Part shown: positions 55,188 through 64,000 of the stretch, in pieces
Layout of the letters: each line of letters begins with the position of its first letter
Numbering within the stretch: the first letter of the stretch is position 1
From: Pseudorasbora parva
Taxonomy: Eukaryota; Chordata; Actinopteri; Cypriniformes; Gobionidae
Assembly: GCF_024679245.1 (NCBI RefSeq)
Contig: NW_027125104.1
Location: 124,001 to 188,000 of the forward strand
Length of the DNA stretch: 64,000 bases
Direction: 5' to 3'
Notes under the pieces: generated by a model
What the model saw: the letters and a program-made list of their open reading frames with translations, nothing else
Databases searched by the model: none
Told to the model about the DNA's origin: nothing
Translations under genes and position numbers: made by a program

Positions 55188-58100
55188 ATGTCTCATACCT
55201 TTTTAATAACACTGCTCATGGCCCTCACCATTTCAACCATAAATGTGAGAAGCGTGAGAGCCACCATACGAGCACAGAGCATTTTATCCTTTTTAAATAC
55301 TTGTAAATCAGATTTGTTTTTATTACAGGAGTGTGCTCTACCCTTTTTAAACAGGTACACAAAAATGGAGGAGCTATGGCCCCCTGGTCCCTCCATATGG
55401 AGCGGCTCAAACCTTAACAAGAACGACGGTGTTGCCATTTTAATTAAAAACCCAAATATCTTGGTGAAGGGCAGCACGGTGGTGAGGGAAGGGCGAGCGC
55501 TTTTAGCAAATCTAAATTTTTTAGGTAGAGATTTTAATGTTCTTAATGTGTATGGTTTTACCGGAAAAAATGATAGGTATGAGCTTTTAGAAGACTTGCA
55601 GCCCCACATGTTAGGAAGAGTTCCGGTAGTGGTGGCAGGGGATTTTAATTGTGTGTTATCAAAAAAAGACAGAAAGAGGGTTGGAGAAGATTTTAAAATT
55701 GATAAGACATCGGTTTTATTACAGGGTTTAGTTAGAGATTTTAATTTAGTCGACTGTTTTAAAAACATGCATCAAAGAGAGGAGGGCTACACTTGGTTCA
55801 GTAGTGATGGCGCCAAAGCCTCTCGAATCGACTATATTTTTACAAGAGACTGCCCGCCAACCGATGCTACATTGACTCCCCTCTTCTTTTCTGACCACCT
55901 AATGCTATCCTGCACCCTTTCACTACCCACGGGTGTGACGGTAGGGGGAGGGCTGTGGAAGCTGAACTGCTCCCTCTTAGAAGATGAGGACGTAGTAAAG
56001 GAATATAGGGAGCAGTTCAGCCAATGGCAGACCCTCCGAGACTTTTATGAGACACATGCACATTGGTGGGAGATGGTAAAAGACAGGACGAGACAGTTTT
56101 TTAGGAAAGTAGGAAAAGAAAAGAAAGATAAGGAAAGGAGACACATGATGGGGCTGCAAAAAAGACTACAGAGATATTTTACCCTTTTTAACAATGGTTT
56201 TGATTTTAATGATGAAATACAAGAGGTTAAAAGAGAAATGTCAGTTTTATCCAGTCTTCAGAGCAAAGGGGTCATTTTAAGAAGTAAAGAAAGAGAAATA
56301 GAAGAAGGTGAAAAATGTACTAGGTACTTTTTTAAAAAGATAATGACACAAAGAAGGAATATAGTCAATGTAAAAGTAGAAGGGAGGGAAGCAAAAACGA
56401 CAAAGGAAATTTTAAAAGGGGTTGAAGATTTTTACAGAGAATTATATAGTACAAAATATGTAAACAGTGATACTGTAAAGGAAGTTTTAGAATTCATAGT
56501 CAGTAAAGTCAACAGTGAAAATGAGCTTTTAACCCAAGATTTTACCATTTTAGAAATGCACAAATCCCTCAAAAGTTTTAAAAGGGGGAAGTCCCCAGGA
56601 GTAGATGGACTCCCCCTGGAATTTTATCTAACCTTTTGGGATATTTTAGCTCATGAACTATTGACTGTTTTTAAAGACTTTGAGACGGTTGACAAACTTC
56701 CAGACAGTTTTAGAACAGGGATAGTTTCTTTACTTTACAAAACAGGAGACCGGACTGACTTAAAAAACTGGAGACCAATCACTCTTTTAAATTTTGATTG
56801 TAAACTTTTTAGTAAGATTTTAGCCACACGTATGTCGACAGTTTTAGAGGACGTAATCCACCCGGATCAAGCTTGTGCTGTGCCCGGAAGAAGGATAACA
56901 GACAGCCTGGTTCTGATTAGAGATGCCATCTGTTTTGCGAGAGACAGAAACATCCGGCTAGTAGTCCTAAATTTAGATTTTGAGAAAGCTTTTGACCGAG
57001 TCTCGCACCAGTACCTGTTTCAGGTACTGCAAAAAATGGGTTTTCCGAAGAGGTTCATAGCTTGGGTGGGACTGCTGTACGAGGGCTTAGTCAGCAAAAT
57101 CCTTGTAAATGGTCATCTCTCTAAAGCGGTAAATATTCGCAGCGGTGTCCGTCAGGGGTGTCCTTTATCCCCCCTTTTGTATGTGGCTTGTATTGAGCCA
57201 CTGGCACAGATCTTGAGAAGGGATACACGGATAAAAGGAATAGACATTCCAGGGACCAGTGGACTGACAGCGACATGTGTGCTCTACATGGACGACGTAA
57301 CTCTTTTAGCCACGGACGTTTTATCAATACAAAGAGCTATGGACTTGACGGACTGGTACGGTCGGGCCTCGGGCGCAAAACTCAACAGAAGCAAGTCCGA
57401 GGCCCTGCTCTTTGGACCGTGGGACGACAGAGACACAGGCGGACTTAATGTAGATTTTAAGGAGACAGATTTTAAGATTTTAGGAGTTAAATTTGACAAG
57501 GAAGGGGGTGGACGGGAAAACTGGACTGACTTATTAGGGAAAGTTAGGAAAAGACTGGGGTTTTGGGGACTACGACAGATGACTTTGGAGGGCAAAGTTT
57601 TAATTTTTAAAGCCATCATTTTACCTCTAATGTCACTTGTTTGTTCTGTTTTTATCCCACCTAGGAAATTCCTAAAGAAATTAGAAAGGGCGGTGTTTTA
57701 TTTCCTGTGGGGGTCCAAGTGGGAGAGGTTGAAGAGGGACGTGGTCAAGAGGAGACCAGAAAATGGTGGAAAAGGGCTCCCAGACCCCCACCTGTTTTTA
57801 GGCAGCCGCTTCACCGCCCTACATTTAAGATATGCCACGACCCCATCCAAAGAAAATAAGACAGCAGCCATGGCACGGTTTTGGATGGGGTCTTACCTAA
57901 GAGCATTGAAGATTTTACCAATTGATTTGAGTAGTCCTGTATCTTTTAATCTACCCACAGAGTACAGTTTTATAAAAAAGTTTTTAAAGAAACATTTTTT
58001 AGAACAACAAGACGTCACTATTTTAACCAACCACAAATCTCTTGTCTCCTTTGTGCAGGACCGGGAACCGGTGAGTCCAATTCCAAACCTCACTCTAAGT

Positions 58101-58634
58101 GAGGCAAAATTGGTCTGGAAGAATGCTGCTCACCCCGCTCTCCAGAATGGACACAAGGACTTGTCATGGATGGTGGCTCATGAGATCCTCCCGGTCAGGG
58201 CGGTTATGCACTCCAGAGGCATGGCCAAAAATCCCATCTGCCCGCGGTCCGGGTGCAAATCCCCGGAGACCGTCTACCATCTGCTCTGGGAGTGCGGTGC
58301 TGCGCGGGACCTGTGGGCCAGGGCCGGCCCCCTGTTTTTCCCGTGCCTGCCAGCGGGTGGGGCCCAGGTGGACTACAAGCTCGCCATCCTAGGGGTGGGT
58401 CAGGGCCTAAAAGCCCAAACATCGCATGAATTTGCATCGCTCTGGCTCACCCTTAACGTAATCAAGGATGCCATCTGGGTCACCAGAAACCTGCTGGTGG
58501 GGAAACGCGTGACGGTCCCCCTCCACGCATGCGAGCAAAGAATAAGATCAACGCTGCAGGGTGGGCCGCACGTCGTCATTCGGACGGGGGGGCCGAGGCC
58601 ACACAAAGGAGGTCCCGGCCACCACCGACCTTGA
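55188..58634 (+). CDS. Retrotransposon ORF2: apurinic endonuclease and reverse transcriptase (copy 2)
   Basis: 1,148 aa, with the same domain order as copy 1: endonuclease (AGDFNC with D152, SRIDYIF, SDH), reverse transcriptase (RPITLLN, LDFEKAFD, RQGCPLSP, YMDD at 700-703) and CPRSGC...YHLLWEC near the C terminus (the first His of the copy 1 HH pair is Tyr here). All catalytic Asp residues are present. The first ATG gives ten residues not shared with copy 1, so Met11 (55,218, MALTISTINVRS) is the likelier start. One extra base near 58,609 shifts the last 10-15 codons, so it stops at TGA (58,632) rather than at the TAG used by copy 1 (present here out of frame at 58,642). Otherwise intact. 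Confidence 0.94.
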   Translation: MSHTFLITLLMALTISTINVRSVRATIRAQSILSFLNTCKSDLFLLQECALPFLNRYTKMEELWPPGPSIWSGSNLNKNDGVAILIKNPNILVKGSTVVREGRALLANLNFLGRDFNVLNVYGFTGKNDRYELLEDLQPHMLGRVPVVVAGDFNCVLSKKDRKRVGEDFKIDKTSVLLQGLVRDFNLVDCFKNMHQREEGYTWFSSDGAKASRIDYIFTRDCPPTDATLTPLFFSDHLMLSCTLSLPTGVTVGGGLWKLNCSLLEDEDVVKEYREQFSQWQTLRDFYETHAHWWEMVKDRTRQFFRKVGKEKKDKERRHMMGLQKRLQRYFTLFNNGFDFNDEIQEVKREMSVLSSLQSKGVILRSKEREIEEGEKCTRYFFKKIMTQRRNIVNVKVEGREAKTTKEILKGVEDFYRELYSTKYVNSDTVKEVLEFIVSKVNSENELLTQDFTILEMHKSLKSFKRGKSPGVDGLPLEFYLTFWDILAHELLTVFKDFETVDKLPDSFRTGIVSLLYKTGDRTDLKNWRPITLLNFDCKLFSKILATRMSTVLEDVIHPDQACAVPGRRITDSLVLIRDAICFARDRNIRLVVLNLDFEKAFDRVSHQYLFQVLQKMGFPKRFIAWVGLLYEGLVSKILVNGHLSKAVNIRSGVRQGCPLSPLLYVACIEPLAQILRRDTRIKGIDIPGTSGLTATCVLYMDDVTLLATDVLSIQRAMDLTDWYGRASGAKLNRSKSEALLFGPWDDRDTGGLNVDFKETDFKILGVKFDKEGGGRENWTDLLGKVRKRLGFWGLRQMTLEGKVLIFKAIILPLMSLVCSVFIPPRKFLKKLERAVFYFLWGSKWERLKRDVVKRRPENGGKGLPDPHLFLGSRFTALHLRYATTPSKENKTAAMARFWMGSYLRALKILPIDLSSPVSFNLPTEYSFIKKFLKKHFLEQQDVTILTNHKSLVSFVQDREPVSPIPNLTLSEAKLVWKNAAHPALQNGHKDLSWMVAHEILPVRAVMHSRGMAKNPICPRSGCKSPETVYHLLWECGAARDLWARAGPLFFPCLPAGGAQVDYKLAILGVGQGLKAQTSHEFASLWLTLNVIKDAIWVTRNLLVGKRVTVPLHACEQRIRSTLQGGPHVVIRTGGPRPHKGGPGHHRP

Positions 58635-59061
58635 CCGCCCGTAGATGCACCCTCACCACTCTGGCTACGGGAACAGCGGGCCAGAGGGCCGGAGGAGAGG
58701 GGATCTCCGCTGACCCCCGGAAATGGCAGGCCAAGTGTTCTTCCTGGAGAGTGGGGGGGAATGCAGACTTGATAAGGACTCACCCCCAGTCTTGCACAAT
58801 GGATTTTATCATCTTTATTTTATTTATCTACTGATTTTTACATGCAAACACCACACCCCCTTTTAAGAAACTCAACACACGCATGGACTATTAAACACGA
58901 CTTGCACAATGGTTTTAGTTTTATTATTTTAAACACTGAATTCTTCATTTTAAACCATGTGTATTAAATGTTCTGCTTGTTTTAAATGTGTGTTGAAAGG
59001 AAAGTGTGTTTTGTGAAATATGATTGTAAATGGTGACAATAAAAACCTTTCAAAAGAAAAA
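58635..59061 (+). other. 3' UTR and tail of retrotransposon copy 2
   Basis: 58,642-58,712 differs from copy 1 at only 2 of 71 positions although noncoding. The sequence after it is unrelated in detail and A/T-rich. AATAAA at 59,038-59,043, then a CCTTTCAAAAG string and a short A tail. Confidence 0.8.
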
Positions 59062-59212
59062 ATCTGTTCTTATCAGTTTAATATCTGATACGTCCCCTAT
59101 CCGGGGACTGCATATTAAATTGTTTTTTGGCACATGGAGCCGGAACCGGGGCTTGCTCCGTCCACTCCACGCATCGACCTGGTATTGCAGTGCCTCCAGG
59201 AACGGTGTGCTT
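59062..59212 (+). pseudogene. RNU2: U2 snRNA 3' fragment (nt 38-188) with altered Sm site
   Basis: Second orphaned U2 3' part. The Sm site reads TTTTTTGG instead of ATTTTTGG (A-to-T at 59,123), the only Sm-site change among the U2 copies. This fits loss of selection after the insertion. Confidence 0.94.
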
Positions 59213-59679
59213 CCCCTTTTTGGGGACTGCGAATTGTTGTGACTAATAGAAGAACCAACAACACCACTGGACTTTTGTCAGAGAATACAGAAATACGCAG
59301 GAAGCGCATACAGAATGACGATGAGGTGACCGTTGACGATGACCGTGCCACAGAGAAAGCAGCAAGCTGCGGTCATATGAGCATAGGGAAAAAAGAAGAA
59401 CAAAAGCGTCGGTTGCCGGCCGGCTGACTCATCACCGTCACAGCACGTTTTTTGATGTCCCTCTTATTTGAGAGTCTTTACCAACGAGCTGATGAGTCGA
59501 ATCGGGGGTTTGTGTTGGATGGATTAGGGACACCTGATTCAAATCAAGGTCACGCACGCACGCAGCAGTCAAGCAATGGAAGGTGCCCCGTCCTTCCTTT
59601 TCTTGGGGGAGGGGAAGGTCACCGTGTTTGAGGATGGCGAAGGGGGATAGGGCGCCTCTGCCTGGAGGCCAGGCAACTC

Positions 59680-59843
59680 ATACTTACCTGGCAGGGGAGA
59701 CACCATGATCAGGAAGGTGGTTCACCCAGGGCGAGGCTCGGCCATTGCACTCCGGTTGTGCTGACCCCTGCGAATTCCCCAAATGTGGGAATCTCGACTG
59801 CATAATTTATGGTAGTGGGGGACTGCGTTCGCGCTCTCCCCTG
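59680..59843 (+). ncRNA. RNU1: U1 snRNA, block 4
   Basis: RNA as at 1546. Upstream spacer with GAATCGGGGG and the shortest CACG run. Confidence 0.96.
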
Positions 59844-60876
59844 TACACACTGGTTAAAAGCAGATAGCGTGGAGGGAAAAAGCGTGCGGTTCTTGACGCT
59901 TGTGGCGCCGCCCACTGCCCCAAAGGGTGAAGTTGCACCAGTTTTGTTATGTTTCTGTCTCTTTCTGCTGTGTCAGCCAGTGACCCGGAGAGTTCAGAGA
60001 ACTGAACTGCGTCTGTTTTCATCGAGGTTGTCGAAACCTGCGACCGGTTTGCCGAATGTGGTTTTTCCCACAAACTTTGATATTCAACGGACGAGTTGAT
60101 TGACAGCAGTGGTCCCAAAGGCAAAGTTGTTCGGATGGAGGTTTTCTGTCGTATGGTACGACTGTCTCGTGCGCGTGCTGTGAAAAAGCACGCGACATAC
60201 GTTCGCCTATAGCCGCTCTCATGTTGTTGCTTTTTCATTTTAAAGCGCCACTAGGTGGCCATTCACCGCGTCCTTTCTCGCCTGACCCCAGACTGAGCCC
60301 GTGCACGGGTGTACCGGCTTGGGTGAAATTGTCTCGTTCCGTCCAAGAGCTATAGCCGTTCTAGCAGACCCCGCCTCGCCCAGCCCGTAGGTTTCGGCCT
60401 GCCGCCGCCAAGCTGAATCGAAATTCCCACTTTTTTTCCGATCTGGACGGACAGTCAGACTCCAGAGAATCTTTCTGCACTGGTTTGGGCCAGATCGGGC
60501 AAAAGACCTAGGACTAGTGTGCAAAAGTAGGTTTTTCACAAAATCCCAAATACCCGAAAATTTCGCCAGCGCAACCTTCGAATCCGAGGCATGCGTCTCG
60601 CTCGGCTCGAGCCAAGGATTCCGATGATATAAGACACTTGGTTCTGCGGCGTGCGGTTTGGGAGCTACGAGCCATTTCGTACTTTCGGTGGCTGTAGCGC
60701 CACCGCCGGGCCCATCGGGGGGCCAGCCTTGGTGATGTTGTAGAGCGAGTGGCTAGTGCCATCCCTCAAAGTTTCAGGTCTCTACGACGTACGGCCTTTG
60801 CCAACCCTCCCCCCCCTCACCGCTTCCCAGATGGGCGTCGCCTTTGCCGGCTCCCCTGCCGCTGCGTCATTGTGTC

Positions 60877-61064
60877 ATCGCTTCTCGGCCTTTTGGCTAA
60901 GATCAAGTGTAGTATCTGTTCTTATCAGTTTAATATCTGATACGTCCCCTATCCGGGGACTGCATATTAAATTGATTTTTGGCACATGGAGCCGGAACCG
61001 GGGCTTGCTCCGTCCACTCCACGCATCGACCTGGTATTGCAGTGCCTCCAGGAACGGTGTGCTT
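60877..61064 (+). ncRNA. RNU2: U2 snRNA, block 4
   Basis: RNA as at 887. AGTGCC upstream marker and T5 in the downstream hairpin. Confidence 0.96.
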
Positions 61065-61535
61065 CCCCTTTTTGGGGACTGCGAATTGTTGTGACTAATA
61101 GAAGAACCAACAACACCACTGGACTTTTGTCAGAGAATACAGAAATACGCAGGAAGCGCATACAGAATGACGATGAGGTGACCGTTGACGATGACCGTGC
61201 CACAGAGAAAGCAGCAAGCTGCGGTCATATGAGCATAGGGAAAAAAGAAGAACAAAAGCGTCGGTTGCCGGCCGGCTGACTCATCACCGTCACAGCACGT
61301 TTTTTGATGTCCCTCTTATTTGAGAGTCTTTACCAACGAGCTGATGAGTCGAATCAGGGGTTTGTGTTGGATGGATTAGGGACACCTGATTCAAATCAAG
61401 GTCAGGCACGCACGCACGCAGCAGTCAAGCAATGGAAGGTGCCCCGTCCTTCCTTTTCTTGGGGGAGGGGAAGGTCACCGTGTTTGAGGATGGCGAAGGG
61501 GGATAGGGCGCCTCTGCCTGGAGGCCAGGCAACTC

Positions 61536-61699
61536 ATACTTACCTGGCAGGGGAGACACCATGATCAGGAAGGTGGTTCACCCAGGGCGAGGCTCGGCCA
61601 TTGCACTCCGGTTGTGCTGACCCCTGCGAATTCCCCAAATGTGGGAATCTCGACTGCATAATTTATGGTAGTGGGGGACTGCGTTCGCGCTCTCCCCTG
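61536..61699 (+). ncRNA. RNU1: U1 snRNA, block 4
   Basis: RNA as at 1546. The spacer after it has ACATTCG (62,053) but keeps CTCTCATG, an intermediate haplotype. Confidence 0.96.
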
Positions 61700-62732
61700 T
61701 ACACACTGGTTAAAAGCAGATAGCGTGGAGGGAAAAAGCGTGCGGTTCTTGACGCTTGTGGCGCCGCCCACTGCCCCAAAGGGTGAAGTTGCACCAGTTT
61801 TGTTATGTTTCTGTCTCTTTCTGCTGTGTCAGCCAGTGACCCGGAGAGTTCAGAGAACTGAACTGCGTCTGTTTTCATCGAGGTTGTCGAAACCTGCGAC
61901 CGGTTTGCCGAATGTGGTTTTTCCCACAAACTTTGATATTCAACGGACGAGTTGATTGACAGCAGTGGTCCCAAAGGCAAAGTTGTTCGGATGGAGGTTT
62001 TCTGTCGTATGGTACGACTGTCTCGTGCGCGTGCTGTGAAAAAGCACGCGACATACATTCGCCTATAGCCGCTCTCATGTTGTTGCTTTTTCATTTTAAA
62101 GCGCCACTAGGTGGCCATTCACCGCGTCCTTTCTCGCCTGACCCCAGACTGAGCCCGTGCACGGGTGTACCGGCTTGGGTGAAATTGTCTCGTTCCGTCC
62201 AAGAGCTATAGCCGTTCTAGCAGACCCCGCCTCGCCCAGCCCGTAGGTTTCGGCCTGCCGCCGCCAAGCTGAATCGAAATTCCCACTTTTTTTCCGATCT
62301 GGACGGACAGTCAGACTCCAGAGAATCTTTCTGCACTGGTTTGGGCCAGATCGGGCAAAAGACCTAGGACTAGTGTGCAAAAGTAGGTTTTTCACAAAAT
62401 CCCAAATACCCGAAAATTTCGCCAGCGCAACCTTCGAATCCGAGGCATGCGTCTCGCTCGGCTCGAGCCAAGGATTCCGATGATATAAGACACTTGGTTC
62501 TGCGGCGTGCGGTTTGGGAGCTACGAGCCATTTCGTACTTTCGGTGGCTGTAGCGCCACCGCCGGGCCCATCGGGGGGCCAGCCTTGGTGATGTTGTAGA
62601 GCGAGTGGCTAGTACCATCCCTCAAAGTTTCAGGTCTCTACGACGTACGGCCTTTGCCAACCCTCCCCCCCCTCACCGCTTCCCAGATGGGCGTCGCCTT
62701 TGCCGGCTCCCCTGCCGCTGCGTCATTGTGTC

Positions 62733-62920
62733 ATCGCTTCTCGGCCTTTTGGCTAAGATCAAGTGTAGTATCTGTTCTTATCAGTTTAATATCTGATACG
62801 TCCCCTATCCGGGGACTGCATATTAAATTGATTTTTGGCACATGGAGCCGGAACCGGGGCTTGCTCCGTCCACTCCACGCATCGACCTGGTATTGCAGTG
62901 CCTCCAGGAACGGTGTGCTT
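62733..62920 (+). ncRNA. RNU2: U2 snRNA, block 4
   Basis: RNA as at 887. AGTACC upstream marker. Confidence 0.96.
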
Positions 62921-63391
62921 CCCCTTTTTGGGGACTGCGAATTGTTGTGACTAATAGAAGAACCAACAACACCACTGGACTTTTGTCAGAGAATACAGAA
63001 ATACGCAGGAAGCGCATACAGAATGACGATGAGGTGACCGTTGACGATGACCGTGCCACAGAGAAAGCAGCAAGCTGCGGTCATATGAGCATAGGGAAAA
63101 AAGAAGAACAAAAGCGTCGGTTGCCGGCCGGCTGACTCATCACCGTCACAGCACGTTTTTTGATGTCCCTCTTATTTGAGAGTCTTTACCAACGAGCTGA
63201 TGAGTCGAATCAGGGGTTTGTGTTGGATGGATTAGGGACACCTGATTCAAATCAAGGTCAGGCACGCACGCACGCAGCAGTCAAGCAATGGAAGGTGCCC
63301 CGTCCTTCCTTTTCTTGGGGGAGGGGAAGGTCACCGTGTTTGAGGATGGCGAAGGGGGATAGGGCGCCTCTGCCTGGAGGCCAGGCAACTC

Positions 63392-63555
63392 ATACTTACC
63401 TGGCAGGGGAGACACCATGATCAGGAAGGTGGTTCACCCAGGGCGAGGCTCGGCCATTGCACTCCGGTTGTGCTGACCCCTGCGAATTCCCCAAATGTGG
63501 GAATCTCGACTGCATAATTTATGGTAGTGGGGGACTGCGTTCGCGCTCTCCCCTG
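63392..63555 (+). ncRNA. RNU1: U1 snRNA, block 4
   Basis: RNA as at 1546. Last gene in the window; the following spacer has both ACATTCG and CTCTTATG. Confidence 0.96.
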
Positions 63556-64000
63556 TACACACTGGTTAAAAGCAGATAGCGTGGAGGGAAAAAGCGTGCG
63601 GTTCTTGACGCTTGTGGCGCCGCCCACTGCCCCAAAGGGTGAAGTTGCACCAGTTTTGTTATGTTTCTGTCTCTTTCTGCTGTGTCAGCCAGTGACCCGG
63701 AGAGTTCAGAGAACTGAACTGCGTCTGTTTTCATCGAGGTTGTCGAAACCTGCGACCGGTTTGCCGAATGTGGTTTTTCCCACAAACTTTGATATTCAAC
63801 GGACGAGTTGATTGACAGCAGTGGTCCCAAAGGCAAAGTTGTTCGGATGGAGGTTTTCTGTCGTATGGTACGACTGTCTCGTGCGCGTGCTGTGAAAAAG
63901 CACGCGACATACATTCGCCTATAGCCGCTCTTATGTTGTTGCTTTTTCATTTTAAAGCGCCACTAGGTGGCCATTCACCGCGTCCTTTCTCGCCTGACCC
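63556..64000. other. Partial U1-to-U2 spacer at window end
   Basis: Contains the U1 3' box (63,565-63,576) and the start of the usual spacer, cut by the window end. No other feature seen. Confidence 0.85.

Larger units (their letters stand above)
53595..59061 (+). mobile_element. Full-length U2-specific non-LTR retrotransposon, Tx1 clade, Keno-like (copy 2)
   Basis: A 5,467-bp element with the same layout, orientation and U2 insertion point as copy 1 but clearly diverged in sequence across most of its length. It is therefore a second lineage and not a duplicate of the first insertion. It has a 207-nt leader, intact ORF1 and ORF2, a 3' UTR with AATAAA (59,038) and a short A-rich tail. The element proper probably starts at GTCGAACGG (53,600). 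Confidence 0.9.
59062..64000 (+). repeat. U2-U1 snRNA tandem array, block 4
   Basis: A U2 3' fragment, two complete U2 and three U1 genes, running off the window end. The first unit is 4 bp short (one fewer CACG repeat near 59,552). Confidence 0.95.

Overview
The window is a long tandem array of vertebrate spliceosomal snRNA genes. The unit is about 1,856 bp and carries one U2 and one U1 gene on the + strand, in the order U2, 471 bp spacer, U1, about 1,033 bp spacer. I count 27 complete U1 genes and 27 U2 loci. Of the U2 loci, 23 look intact, 2 lack their 3' end through a shared 22-bp deletion, and 2 are split by retrotransposons. Vertebrate-type U1 and U2, SNAPc-type proximal elements and 3' boxes at the expected spacing, and U2-targeted Tx1-clade retrotransposons point to a teleost fish. 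A cyprinid such as zebrafish is plausible, but the sequence alone does not prove the species. No host protein-coding gene is visible. The many 60-143 codon ORFs that recur every unit are chance ORFs in near-identical noncoding repeats.

Layout: 1-26,521 holds 14 U2-U1 pairs of very uniform sequence, with a two-unit alternation in part of it. 26,524-29,233 is a 2.7-kb foldback DNA transposon with a TA duplication, inserted in a spacer. 29,234-35,188 is array again. 35,189-40,651 is a full-length non-LTR retrotransposon (Keno-like, Tx1 clade) inserted inside a U2 gene. 40,652-53,594 is array, including the two U2 genes with the 22-bp deletion. 53,595-59,061 is a second, clearly diverged full-length element of the same family at the same U2 position. 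59,062-64,000 is array.

How the parts relate: U1 and U2 each have a proximal element starting TCACCG about 60 bp upstream of the RNA start, and a 3' box for Integrator-dependent 3' processing, so each unit looks like a co-regulated snRNA pair. The two retrotransposons have intact ORF1 (three CCHC knuckles) and ORF2 (apurinic endonuclease, reverse transcriptase with YMDD, C-terminal Cys/His motif). Both enter U2 at nucleotides 33-38, which encode the invariant branchpoint-recognition sequence GUAGUA. This is a 'home in a multicopy gene' strategy like R1/R2 in rDNA. The most notable signals are the choice of target, the nearly identical GC-rich block across the ORF2 3' end in otherwise diverged elements, the changed ORF1/ORF2 frame relationship, conserved 5' leader features, and the patchy homogenisation of the array, including a U2 promoter variant that alternates every second unit.
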